This document shows, piece by piece, positions 34,954-45,943 of a stretch of 64,000 nucleotides of DNA. Origin of the DNA: Paraphysomonas bandaiensis (taxonomy: Eukaryota; Chrysophyceae); contig CBFFRP010000124.1 in NCBI GenBank assembly GCA_965644295.1, positions 28,962 to 92,961 on the forward strand. The letters are read 5' to 3'. The position numbers and the translations under genes are program-made. Position 1 is the first letter of the stretch. The number at the start of each line of letters is the position of its first letter. The notes below the pieces were generated by a model. The model made no database searches. It worked only from the letters and a program-made list of their open reading frames with translations, and had not been told where the DNA came from.

Positions 34954-35898
34954 CTATCTACTACGTTTACGTTCAGAGGTAACATCATTTTCTCTAATTG
35001 CTGTAAACTGGCCACATCGTTGTACCCCTTTCCAGCTGTAAAAGATATAATTATTCAAAGCATTGTCGTCATTGACAGGTACTTACAAAAGCCGTCCTGA
35101 CTGGCGGTACACGTGGCCGTGAAGAGAAATATCTTGGCTATTAAACAGATTCTTCTTGAAATAACCACGATATATAAGCTTCACCGGCTGTCCTAGAGAG
35201 GGGTCTACACTGGCTACTGCTTCAAACTGAATGGTACAGTACCTACACCAACATATAAGCAACTGCACACGCGGGAAAACAAATACTACCTTGGCCACGT
35301 CCGTTCTCTGAAGGAGAAATCCGCATGAAACTGTTGGTCATTCAATAATGTAGTTAGCGATCCGTCTTCAGCTATCTTTATCCTTACGGGATAGGCATAT
35401 GTTAAACCATTCTTCGCTTCAATTTCCTGAATCATACGCCACTGTCCTGCTATCTGCTCTAATGAAACGTGTTTTCCTGTATTAGAAAAAATATATAAAA
35501 TAACTCACAAATAACAGTTTGTTCTAACCAGCTAACATATCCACAGAAGTTTTCAGCGTACTTGTAGTCAAGCGCAGCGCTTGAGCAGCTAATTGCGATG
35601 AACCGCTCAATATTTTTTCAGCAACACTTTTTCGATGGGGCGTGGTAACAGCCATTTTGTCATGATCTGACTGGACTCGTCGCCCCTTTCTATTTTCCTT
35701 TGCAATTTCTTCAAATAAGTATGACTTAGTGCGCTCAGATCTTGTTATCTTCGTATTGGTAGAATTTCTTCTGGAAGGCGAACTTTTCGAAAGAGATACT
35801 CTACGGCCCGCAGTATTCTTACCTAATGATGCACTATTCAACGAGGAAGGTTGCATCAATATGCATAAGGCAAATATAAATATAGCGAACAAATGCAT
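34954..35898 (-). CDS. Unknown protein with N-terminal signal peptide
   Basis: Four exons: 35898-35529, 35476-35290, 35242-35087, 35035-34954; 264 aa in one frame. A clear hydrophobic N-terminal signal (MHLFAIFIFALCILMQPSS) is followed by a basic, Ser/Arg-rich linker (GRRVSLSKSSPSRRNSTNTK). The C-terminal 140 residues look like a compact beta-rich domain: AGQWRMIQEIEAKNG, LLNDQQFHADFSFRERTWPR, IQFEAVASVD, YRGYFKKNLF, GHVYRQSGRLFWKG and a final CGQFTAIREND. This pattern (GxW start, repeated aromatic strands, GxVYR) recalls small lipocalin- or fibrillin-like folds, but I do not recognise the family. The signal peptide could direct the protein to the ER or, in plastid-bearing stramenopiles, be part of a bipartite signal. 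Confidence 0.75.
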
Positions 35899-37469
35899 TG
35901 CAAACGTAACACAGTAGACCCTAAATAAAGTTCCCCTGATTTTGATTTTATACTCTATTCATTTTCAAGCTTCGGCAATGCAAACAATGGCTTGCAGTAT
36001 GGCGACTAACGAGACGAGACTGGCATATCAGAGCAATTTACTTCCATCATGAGCACATGCGCTCGTACCAAGATACGTAGTGTATACAATTGTATTCCTG
36101 GTATTGTCGAATAATACGCACGTATGAGCAGTGATGTACACTGACTGCTGTATCATGTGCGTAACTAGATATGTCCATATATCTCGACCACTGCAGATGG
36201 GAAGGCAACTGCTAAGATAAGACACTCTCGTTGGGTTATAGTGGCTTGAAGTATCGTTACTTATTGTGATTCATGTATAGTGATGAAACCTGTGAGTACC
36301 TATTCAAGACATCCTCAAGACATATCAGAGCAGCATGTGGTTTGGCATATGGATGGTGCCATGGTATATATATGTGATAGAATAGATATCTACAGACTAC
36401 AGATACATGTATATATCTATATGTCGGATATGGCTGATTAGATGAAACACTATCGCAATGTAGCAACACAACTTGACCATCTATTCGGAATAAATGACCT
36501 ACGAATGAGGCTAAATATCGTCACTCTAGTCCAGGAGCGTTTAGTAGTGCTGTATAGTACCTGGAGTAAAGTGCATATGGATTGCAATCAGCAATAGCGA
36601 AGGATATATTTCAATATATATACGAATCAGATTTGTGGAAGTAGGTGTCGAACTAGTCATTGAAAGTATTGTGATGCTTTGTTGATGATATCACACTGGT
36701 TGTTTTTCAGTATCCGTCACGAATACTCTAGGATATTTTGGTACTCATTGTGTTGATATACTGACAGACGCACTAATAGACTTAGCCTGTGTACTGTTAT
36801 AAAAGTGTTAGTGTGCATGGTTTCAACGTAAGAAAACTTCGTTTGGTAACAAAGTATGCTTAAAGCATTTATTATTTTCAACAGTATTCTTGATACTAGC
36901 TAAGTATCTTATCTTATCTATCATAACAAGTTCAAGTAGCGAAATGATATGAGCTACATGGATGACATACCGTGGCTCACTCAGTCATTTTTTCTATCCC
37001 ACTCATTGGTATAAACTATAAACTTTGAACTATTCAGGTCCGATAACTTTAATCCTAGTTATGTCACTGCGGGAATTACATAGGCTTAAACTACATTCTT
37101 TCATATTCATATTCTTATCATTTGAGGAATTAAGAATAAAAATTGAAGAATGAGTTCTTGTTGTGGGATTGAATCTTGGACATACAAAATAAACTACAAA
37201 ATCCTCATTTATAAAAGCGATAGTTGCAATGTAAGAAAATGTCAGATAGTTGAAATTAAAGACTGATATTTCACAGAGCCCATTCTAGTTCAGTAACCGT
37301 ATATCCAATGCACTTTATTTAGTCCACCATTCTATATTGTTGTCAGAATATTTAAAAATCACATGCCATATAAACAGAATAAACCACACATCCGTTATAC
37401 AAGGTAATTTATATACTATAGCTATATACCAAAAGGTAGCCCACTTTATAATGATTCCAAAATAAAATA
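35899..37469. other. About 1.6 kb without a recognised gene
   Basis: AT-rich spacer upstream of the signal-peptide gene and downstream of the EF-hand membrane gene. Only short chance ORFs are present. No repeats related to the retroposon or hAT families were found. Confidence 0.45.
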
Positions 37470-39639
37470 CTAAAGAGATTGCATCCACTTTAGCTTTTCG
37501 TCAAAGGAGGCTATTCTGTGCATAACAACACCACTCCTTGTGTGAGGGCTCAGCTTTTCGACAATTCGGCGGGCAACACCTCTCTTTCCTATCTTTCCTA
37601 GGTGGCGGGTATTCATTTTATTGTATAGCTCTTGGCGAATTTTGTCCGCCTGATTTTTCTCCGCCACAAATAAGTATGATTCAAACTCCTGTACAAAGTA
37701 CACAACACTTCACTATAATACCGAGAAATATCAAGACACTTACCCCCATGTCAATAGTCGAGCCTCCATTGATATCAATACAGGAAAATATAAACTTAAT
37801 CTTCTCTGGTCCGTAGAGCATACCACAGGAAAGAAGCATATCCGAGAACTCCCGTCGGGATAAGCATATACCATCTGAGCTGAACCTATTGCATATGGAT
37901 ACCATACCTTTTCGAGGGTCACTATTCTCATCCCTACAGCTCCGGAGGAATTTCGATCTAAATTCGTCAGACGCTGCGGCATTTGTCGCTGACTTCTCCA
38001 TGACACTCCCAACAATGTCAAGATTAAGAAGTGTGATCGCCTTCAGCACCGACACAGATCTGATGGCCATTGCCAGGAAGGGGAACCCGATGAGGGCCGG
38101 CAACAGTGCAATTACAATTAACCTCGCTGTTGTATCTGGTCCGTGAGAGGACTCGAGTGCCACTGACACAACATGTGTGCTCCACCAGGCCAGATACAGT
38201 GAGTTGCATGTTATCACGAAATCAACAAGCCCATACAATAACTCTGGCCATCGGAACCAGAATACTCCCCTGAAATTCTGTTTCTGTACATTCCTCTTGA
38301 GTCTGTGTCTGAGGCGGCGACTAGTTGAGCTCTCTGGCCTTTTCGACTTGTTGACTTCGCCTTGTACGAATCTGGTCAGACTCTTTCGCCAAGTGTCTCC
38401 TGAAGATTGCTGCTTCATGATTGGTCTTCGCGGCTTGGCAAGGGCGGTAAATTGTTCCAGAGCGCTCGAAAAAGAAGGGTCAGTAGAGGCCGTGGGGTTC
38501 GGATTGGATAAAGCTTTGGGACTTGTCGGAGCTGTAGCACTATTTTTGTTACTTCTGATGGATACATCATTACTCCTATTGCTATTGCGATTCGAGGGTT
38601 CATCTTGCACTGCACCTTCCTCGTCACTACTGCTATCATCTTCTTCGTCATCTTTCTCTTCGATAGCACACACACGAGAGAAGGTACGTGTGGCAGATGC
38701 ACGCGAGCTGACTGCAGCATCGGTGGAAAAAGACTCTCGTCCAGATGATGATCCAGACTTAGATGGGGAATGAGGGTCACCTAATAGCAGCCTTCTCCCA
38801 CTAAAAGGATCATCCGATCCCTCGTTCACTGTGGCCACCGCAGTGGAGATAGGGACCGCAGATGCTGCATTCAAGTGGTAGGGATCGCTAGCCACTTTAA
38901 CTCTTGATCGACTCTGCGCAGTATTATTACGCAGCTTGCTGACAGCCATTACTACAGACTGTCGCAGTCGTCGACCAGATATTTTCCGTTTATTTGCCCT
39001 GGAGTACTCAGCCTGTAACCGAAGATTCTTCTGTTCGGCCATTATTTCCGCAATAGTCTGACGAACAAAATCATTCTTGACAGCAGCAGAGGTAAGTGTC
39101 TCATTGGCATGATCCTCCGCCAGCAGGAATACTGTGTAGTCATCTATATCGGTCACTCCGCAGGTCTCAAAGAGTTGAAGCTCGCTTGAGCGCCCCCAAT
39201 AGAATACTATCACAGATAGCACTGCATTCATTGCCCCACCCGCAGTAAAAATCCAAATCTCCCCGCTCCTATCTTCGCAGCCATCCGGACAGTGTCGCTT
39301 CCAAATCTCAACCTCAATCGCTGCAACCAAAGTCAGACATAAAACCACACACCACTTGCGCGCCGATATCTCAATAATTGACAGGATGTTAGCCTCATGT
39401 GTTGCCCGTAAAAACATGCCAAAGTCAAGATCACCCATCCCTGTACTGATGCCGTACGCACTAGTGAATATACTCCTAAGCATCCTGAATTCCACCTGAT
39501 CCCGGGGTTTGCAAAAAGGAAAGTACCTGGCCTTCCACCATATCGAGTTCTTGACTTCCTCCACATTAAGATTTAACTCTTCAGAGGAAATATTCGCTGC
39601 CACATTCCATATATGAGCTTGTCCTACAGATCCCACCAT
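37470..39639 (-). CDS. Polytopic membrane protein with C-terminal EF-hand
   Basis: Two exons, 39639-37744 and 37688-37470, 704 aa. Hydrophobic segments occur at residues about 92-112 (WCVVLCLTLVAAIEVEIW) and 130-150 (GGAMNAVLSVIVFYWG), then two or three more after residue 475 (FVITCNSLYLAWWSTHVVSV; LIVIALLPALIGFPFLAMAI). Between them lies a long cytosolic-type loop of about 280 residues rich in Ser, Arg and acidic runs (EEKDDEEDDSSSDEEG). After the last membrane segment comes a helix-loop-helix EF-hand whose loop DINGGSTIDMGEF spans the exon junction, and a basic tail. The N-terminal arrangement is vaguely like MLO-type proteins, but I would not assign that family. Suggests a Ca2+-regulated membrane protein. 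Confidence 0.75.
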
Positions 39640-39720
39640 ATATATGAAAGTCTGATTATTACATGAGTACGGTTGCGTACAGAAACTAGTTTATGTCTAT
39701 AGACTAGCTAATAACTAGAT

Positions 39721-40062
39721 TTGCTATATACTACTAGTGGCGGGCAATTTTGGGGAGGGCGCCATCATTTATTTCCAGAGGGCTTTTGTTTTCCGAAAGG
39801 TCACGTCAAAATGTTGTGGGATCTATGGTGGGGGGGAGAAGCTCATAGAAATATCTTGCCCTACAGAAGAATCAAAGGCTTCGATTTATCTAGAACTGAC
39901 CGGGTAAATTGGAGTAAATGTTCGTGTATTATGAACACACTAGTCTCCAAAGCCATTGAGATGAACGAGATCGGAGCAGCAGAGGAGGACATTAATAAAC
40001 TACTACCACGACAACGAGATGCGATGCGTTATTCAGCAAAGTTTTTATACCTTTTTGTATGA
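39721..40062 (+). CDS. Isolated conserved-looking fragment, unknown function
   Basis: A 113-codon ORF with strongly protein-like composition: LFPEGFCFPKGHVKMLWDLW, GGEAHRNILPYRRIKGFDL, WSKCSCIMNTLVSKAIEM and a closing DAMRYSAKFLYLF. The W-x-L-W...PYRxxxxFDL...SKxxxxM pattern resembles a module I associate with stramenopile proteins of unknown function, often of repetitive families, but I cannot name it. No promoter, partner exon or second domain is evident on either side. It could be a 5'-truncated pseudogene, a single-exon gene or one exon of a gene whose others are not recognised. Confidence 0.45.
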   Translation: MLYTTSGGQFWGGRHHLFPEGFCFPKGHVKMLWDLWWGGEAHRNILPYRRIKGFDLSRTDRVNWSKCSCIMNTLVSKAIEMNEIGAAEEDINKLLPRQRDAMRYSAKFLYLFV

Positions 40063-40782
40063 GTATATTCGCGGCTGCTAGTCCCGCTCGCTCTTCTCGA
40101 TGATATGCGCATCGGAGAAATGTCAATACGACACTCTACGATTACATGAAGGGCCGCCAGAGGAATGAGCGTAAACGGAATAGATGCAATGGAGCAAACG
40201 GCAGAAGATCATTGACTGGCACACGTCTATGTTAGTGTCGTATGTACGTGAGGGGGGTCTGTGAGACTCTGAACAGGCATCGCATTAGTGGAGTGAGGGG
40301 TTGATGAGAATATGACGGTCAAGTAGATAGATATCGACTTCTGGTGTAGAGATCATCTTGTTTCATGGCACTATTGACAGTTTAAAGCAACATCTAGAGA
40401 TGAACGTTAGTTGACATACACACACAGTCCATCTGGCAGTGCACCATACAGCACCATATACAAGTATACACAGAAATACACATACTACCGTTCTGTTCGA
40501 CCAGCAGTTTTCGTAAAGCGGACCTTCATTGGCATCCTTTGTGTATTTTTGTTCAAAAATGCCTCTAATATTGAGACAACAATTATCTGTATTCCAGCTG
40601 TAGTTGTATGTAGGTACTATAGAAGGTTTTTGCTTCAATTTATTTCCGAATAATAAGATGCTGACTGCCGATACGCTCAACACTGCTGTAGGTGTGTAGC
40701 CTGCCTATACGGTATACTAGCTACAGGCAACTGATTTGAGAGATGGAAGAATCAAACAAATTTGAAGAAATGCTGAGATGAA
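40063..40782. other. Intergenic, nothing recognised
   Basis: 720 bp between two gene fragments. Contains short chance ORFs on both strands (about 40363-40683) but no protein-like segment. Confidence 0.35.
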
Positions 40783-40920
40783 TAGAAGTCTATGAGAGCA
40801 TCTATGAGAGCATCTGTAGAAGCGTCTGAACGCCGTGTGAGAGCATCTATAGCTAGATAGGCCTTTAGCTACAGATGCTCTCATGCGGCCTTCAGATGCT
40901 TCTACAGATGCTTCTATAGT
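40783..40920. repeat. Long imperfect inverted repeat (hairpin)
   Basis: The left arm (GAGCATCTGTAGAAGCGTCT, then a GAGAGCATCTATAGCT end) is mirrored by the right arm (AGCTACAGATGCTCTCATGC, then TCAGATGCTTCTACAGATGC) around a short AGATAGGCCT loop near 40857. Each arm is about 50 bp and repeats a GAGCATCT word. The right arm includes the first codons of the protease-like ORF at 40883. Confidence 0.75.
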
Positions 40921-41649
40921 AGAAGCGGTGGCTGTTGAGCTTTCCTCATTAATGAGAGACGAAACTCATCTGTCTGTAAACAAATCTGTCTCCAAAATGT
41001 CGCCTTCTTGTGTTATGAAGTTGAAGAATTCTGTCACTGTGTTTGGCGTACTAGATGAAGGAGTGAAGCATGTCATAACGCCTCAGCTGGACATTTTGAA
41101 AGCGAAGAATTACAGCATGCGTATGTCGACATTGGAATATTGAATGCGTCTGCTTATCCTGACCTAAAGTTGACATGCTTCATTAACGTGAGTGAAGAGT
41201 CAGTGGCGAGGGCATCTATTGGGGACAATTTGTTTGCCATTGGCCGTGATGAGACGGGAGCGAATCTGCACATATGGACTGGTGTTGTTTATTCAGTTTT
41301 TCAGGAAGTTTTGGGAAAGGAGTTGGATACTGAAGACGTTCCGGTGGGTTCTTTTATCTCCACGTACCTCAAGACCAGTGGTGGGCAAGTGAAGGGTATG
41401 TCAGGGGCACCGGTGTTCAACGGTTGTGGCCTTTCTGGAGTAGGCACAGGAATAGATTTGCTTTATGAAAATATAGGCTCTAACACAGTGACTTCGTTCC
41501 TGGGGGCCCACGTCGTGCATGTCAATCACATTCTCGAACTGCTACAAATGGACGAGGCCATCCATTTCTCAGTGCAACCTCATGAGGCCTTAGATGCCAC
41601 CATTGTTAACATTCTCATGAAGACATACTGCAGCTCTTGTGTTCCGTAA
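40883..41649 (+). pseudogene. Trypsin-like serine protease fragment, frameshifted
   Basis: Two overlapping frames, 40883-41143 and 41140-41649. The first reads SVSKMSPSCVMKLKNSVTVFG; near 41120 the coding sense passes to the second frame, giving a segment VDIGILNASAYPDLKLTCF, which looks like the catalytic Asp strand of a trypsin/DegP-type fold. The Ser motif GGQVKGMSGAPVFNG is clear at about 41383-41425, and GSNTVTSFLGAHVVHVNHIL follows. No His segment (TAAH type) is seen between the two. The frame change plus the missing His make an inactive relic the best reading; an undetected intron or sequence error at 41110-41125 is possible. Confidence 0.6.
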
Positions 41650-42245
41650 GCGTTTGAGTTAATTCAGTGCAATTCTATTTTTAGCACTCTGCTGATATAT
41701 ATTTTCAGTAATATTATAGATTATTATTTATCGCGAAACGTCGCGAAACACTTTGCTTCTCAACTGACTCCTTCGTAATAAGCTTATTTATTGTGACATT
41801 ATGATTATACGTAATCTCACTTAGCAATTTCTTATGCCTGGCTACACGAATTAGGTATAGCGAATGATAGGAGGCAAAATTTTCCTGTCGGGGATTGGCA
41901 TTAGAAATTAGAAGTGCTTTGAACAGCTTTGAAAGCACTTAGAAGGGTCACTGAAAGGGCAGTATGGGGCGGAGGCTTAGGGCCGCTTGAAAACAAGTAG
42001 GACCCCTGGCTGCTGTTTGTTGAGTTCTGCTGTTGGAGCAATTGAAAGCTGTAATTCTAAGATATTGGAACTATGACGGTTACTAGAGAATACAGTAGTG
42101 GTTAACTGTATTATGAGAAGTAATGAAAAAACTGAATATATATTGACCATACAAGAAGATAGTGACGATATAAGATCGTACTATAAATGAGTGGTAGTAG
42201 AGATAACGTAATATATTGTTTATTATATTTATTATAATCTTCTCT
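41650..42245. other. Intergenic, nothing recognised
   Basis: AT-rich spacer between the protease relic and a retroposon; no coding signal. Confidence 0.35.
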
Positions 42246-42254
42246 TATCTTAAC

Positions 42255-42751
42255 GTGTGCCCTCAACAAAGTTGGACTCGCACCTTTTCGTGGTGTTCTG
42301 GGGGATAAGTACCGGAGATATTTCTCTGGGAAACTAACGTGAGCCGCAAACATAGTCAGCAGATATTATTCTGCCCACTCATAGCCAAATGCTTGTGTGG
42401 TACAAGGGACACCAATAAGTGTCACTTGTGTAGACGTCTTTGGGCCCTGACGAATAAACAGGCATCCGGGAATGTCCACCTCAAGGGCATCCGGGACAGG
42501 GCCCACCTGAAGGGTAACCGGGGTATTGGGCTGCCTGCTGAAGTCAAGCATCCGGGATGTTCACCTTAAGATCTCAGAGCGGAAGTGGTCGTACCTTGGT
42601 GCTTGCGGCGACGCACAAGCAGCTTTCGTAGCGTTAAAAGTGTGTACTGATTAGTTACAGGTAGAGGTCTAACTAGTTTGTCAAGCATTCATCTAGCTTC
42701 TAAGTTGGTGCAGGTTTTTAACGCCTATTGCTAATAATAAGACTTTCAATA
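42255..42751 (+). mobile_element. Retroposon copy D (497 bp)
   Basis: TSD TATCTTAAC (9 bp) at 42246-42254 and 42752-42760. The 5' part matches copies E (6767) and F (20186, inverted), while the 3' part has the canonical tail GGTGCTTGCGGCGACGCACA, GTCTAACTAGTTTG and AACGCCTATTGCTAATAATA ending TTTCAATA. It therefore joins the short-subfamily body to the tail used by the long copies A, B and C. Confidence 0.85.
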
Positions 42752-42760
42752 TATCTTAAC

Positions 42761-43082
42761 TTGATTCATGAGTGAATACACGTCCAGTTAACTTAGTAAA
42801 TCATCCAATTGTGTCATAACTGCCTTGACATGGTGGCGGATGGTAGTTGGAAGCAACTGCTGAAGTGTGACCATTGGAGTGTAACTGGAGGACTTCCAAA
42901 AATAATACTAATTCTAAGTAGCCATAATTTTAAGAATACTAGTTAGTATGAATTGCTTATTAGTTACCATCCGGCACACAGTTACTCAGTTTACCACCAG
43001 TCAGAGTGCCAACATCAACACTCAACACCATGTTACGTTGTCCTTCACGCTCCTCTTTTTCAATGTGTCGCAATTCCTCGCG
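42761..43082. other. Intergenic, nothing recognised
   Basis: 322 bp between retroposon D and the stop codon of the Myb/SANT-like gene. No feature identified. Confidence 0.35.
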
Positions 43083-43784
43083 TTAAAGTCGCTCCTCCCG
43101 TCTTCTTTCATCTCTCTCGATGCGTTCAATCCTTCTCTCTTCCATCTCTGCCTTGTGCAGTTCGATGAGGCGATCGATAGGATCTCCAGTAGCACCATTA
43201 CTTCCAAGAGTATCAATGAAGAAGTCTATCTTTTGGCGTTTTGTACCCAAGAAAGAGGGTGGAGGGGACGAACCACGTGAACTGTAGCCACTGTTCATAA
43301 TTACGCTTCCACCAGGTGGTGGAACCGGTCCCCCTGCTGCAATACTGCTCAGTTCTTGGTCACAATATCCTGCTCGTCGAGTGCTGAGTGCAATGAGGGA
43401 TCTTATAAAAGATGTGTCTCCTAACTCCTTATGACGAAGTGAGGCTACTCGTCGAGTTGAGTATGGCCACCTTAATTGCAAGCAGCAGTACCTGTGGGCT
43501 TTTTCTTGTTTCTTAAACCTTTGAACTTATTTCTCAGGGACTCCATGTCCCGTGAAAGCTCAAGTGGGAGTTGGCGATTGTACTCCAACGTCAGGTCCTC
43601 CCATCCGTCTGAAGTATAATGAATCACATAATGGATGTGATTGCACATGCTTACCCATGCCAAGAGGCAGTCTCTCTTCTACAAGAGACAGCAGAGTGTC
43701 CAATTCCAGGTGGGTGTAGTTCCGCCCTCGTCCCTCCCTCTTTTTTGGTGTAGAGCTCTTCGTAGTAGGCATGCTGGCTTCCAA
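43083..43784 (-). CDS. Myb/SANT-like DNA-binding protein with coiled-coil tail
   Basis: Three exons, 43784-43655, 43608-43492 and 43444-43083, with introns of 46 and 47 bp; 202 aa. Joining them gives a Myb/SANT-like domain: GRNYTHLELDTLLSLVEERL with LPLGMGWD-type spacing, then DGWEDLTLEYNRQLPLELSR and the recognition-helix region DMESLRNKFKGLRNKKKPT. A KPT-containing end after a RxxxSLRxKFK helix is typical of a large stramenopile/oomycete family of Myb-like proteins, some linked to transposons. The C-terminus is a charged helix (LIELHKAEMEERRIERIERD) that should form a coiled coil. A nuclear DNA-binding role is inferred from the domain only. It is flanked by retroposons, so mobile-element origin is possible. 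Confidence 0.75.
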
Positions 43785-44371
43785 ACTATTGTGATATATT
43801 GTACACTATACTTTAAGGCACTGCTCTGAGTGTTGCGATGTTGCGGTGCAAAAAGATTCATTTTTGGAGGTCCACGTCGGAACAAACGCCCGGATTTTAG
43901 AAATTTGTTCCTCCTTTTTGTTTTTTCGGATGTTGCATTTTTGGAAGTCCTCCACTGGACAGAGAAGCAGGAGTCCATACGACTTGTAGGGCTCGAGTGA
44001 TACTGCTTTGTATAGTAGAAACATACAGTATATAGGATATAAAACCAGTATTATTTATGAAAATCTCAGATTTTCATACGAACATAGGACAGAAAAAGTG
44101 GACTGGATTGATGCTGTATGAACCCTCTGAAGAGACCCGCATAATCATCAGAATGATGTCTTCTATCTCATGCGCATGGAGTGTGAGCACGGTGATTCAG
44201 TAATGTGTCTGATTGTGTGGATGGGGGTGCAGTGCTATCGATGAGGGTGCGAGTGATGAGGACTCGTGTCCATTATGCTTATATGTGATGAGAGTGTTTC
44301 CTCATGAGATAGATGGAGTGCTATCGATGAGGGTGCGAGTGATGAGGAGTCGTGTCTATTGTGTTCTATAT
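43785..44371. repeat. Intergenic with a degenerate tandem repeat of about 88 bp
   Basis: From about 44220 the word TGCTATCGATGAGGGTGCGA recurs at 44316, with surrounding homology (GTGATGAGGACTCGTGTC / GTGATGAGGAGTCGTGTC). A third related unit lies at 45318-45375, on the other side of retroposon C, so the array was interrupted by the insertion. The remainder has no recognised feature. Confidence 0.65.
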
Positions 44372-44378
44372 GATGAGA

Positions 44379-45317
44379 ACACACAAAAACGCGCTTCAAG
44401 AAGAACTGAGAAATCCGGAACTACCCCAATGGACCACCACTGTACTCCAGCGGCTCTCCAGCAGGGCCTGGAATCCTTCCGTTCCACAGGTGGAGAGATT
44501 CTGGACGGGTACCATCACAACTGCACAACTCGAGACGGTTTTTGGAGATCATATCCATGAGTCACTGACACCCCAAGGACTGCGCAGCATCGAATCAGCG
44601 GTCATCAGGTTACTTCTACCGCTTTTCGCTGCAGCAAAGCTAATGATCCAAGATCGAAGTAGACGATACGTTACCCTACAGAAAGGTTCCCCAAGGCTAC
44701 TACCGCGACCGCGTCCAAAACACAGACAGAAATGGAAACGCCCAAGGGTGCTAAGATTACTAGGAATCCACAGACGAACCGAGACTGGAACACCGCCCAC
44801 CGCACATATGAACCCCACCAATCATACACATAGGACCATAGCACCGGACCGCATGAAACCATCAGGCCCTAGACAGCGGCGACGCCGTCTTCGGCAACTC
44901 TACCTATGCCTGACGCCCAGACGGTACACGGCGACAACGCCACATACCACCACACCGTCAGCCTCTCAGCACACACATATAGTGCTTGGTACACTCAGGA
45001 CCTTAATGCAGAACCCTGTACCTCAGAGCCTGGCGGAACCTTATCCCAAGGGGAGACCCCCGGACAACACGCGCCAGTGAGTCCTAAGACACACGAGCAG
45101 GGCGAAACACACAAACAACATAAAGAACGGAAGTGGTTGCACCTTGGTGCTTGCGGCGACGCACAAGCAGCTTATGTAGCGCTAAATAGTAGGATAATAG
45201 AATTTGTGCTGATTAGTTATGGGTAGCGGTCTAACTAGTATGTCTAGCATTCAACTAGCCACTATATTGGCACGAGTTTTTAACGCCTATTGCTAAATAA
45301 CAAGACTTTCAATATAA
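44379..45317 (+). mobile_element. Retroposon copy C (939 bp) with 242-aa ORF
   Basis: A 7-bp TSD GATGAGA is at 44372-44378 and 45318-45324. Removing the element and one TSD copy restores a continuous tandem repeat, which supports these boundaries. The 3' 600 bp align with copy B; the last about 330 bp align with A1/A2. A frame at 44352-45080 (242 aa) starts just upstream and reads WTTTVLQRLSSRAWNPSVPQ and a basic GPRQRRRRLRQLYL stretch; no known domain. Confidence 0.8.
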
Positions 45318-45324
45318 GATGAGA

Positions 45325-45943
45325 GCATCTCCTCATGCGATGGAATGCTATCGATGATGAGCTTGAGGAGGTTGTGGTCAAGGGTGATTTGGGGTTAGAA
45401 AAAGGGCTTGTCTCCCTGTTTTTTATCCCTAATGATCAACTTCTGTATCTGGTACAGTCGTGATACAATACTTCAGTTTCACAATAATAGCTAATAGTAT
45501 ATACATTGAGTTATAATTTAAATACCTAACTACAGCTTGCAATTGCTCACAAGCAGCAAAACTCAACATACAACATCTCAATTTTACTATAACTCTCCTA
45601 GCATAATTCACTCAGTACTGTGTACAATTAAGAACAATAGTTATTAATACCAACGAATGATGAGACATATATTGATTATAATATAATGATTGACTATTGT
45701 CTGCGTATAGTTACGTACGATATTTCACCATCCAAATATGACAAAAGTTGACAGAATATACACATGTTGTGTTGGATGATGCCTGATGGGGAACAGAGCA
45801 CAACGCAAACCATCCTATACTAGTAGGTTCACTGACTGTCGAACACACTTACACAAGACACAAGTTATTCGTACACACAACAGATAACAGCTATATGTAT
45901 GTATTATCTTCAAGGCGGTGGTATGCGTATTGCCACGCACTAC
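45325..45943. other. Intergenic, nothing recognised
   Basis: Right part of the interrupted tandem repeat (to about 45375), then AT-rich sequence with no recognisable gene, up to the 3' end of the ankyrin-kinase gene. Confidence 0.35.

Noticed and set aside
38177-38773. 198-codon plus-strand ORF opposite the EF-hand membrane gene
   Set aside because: Leu/Ser-rich antisense shadow of the Ser/Glu/Arg-rich loop of the real gene.
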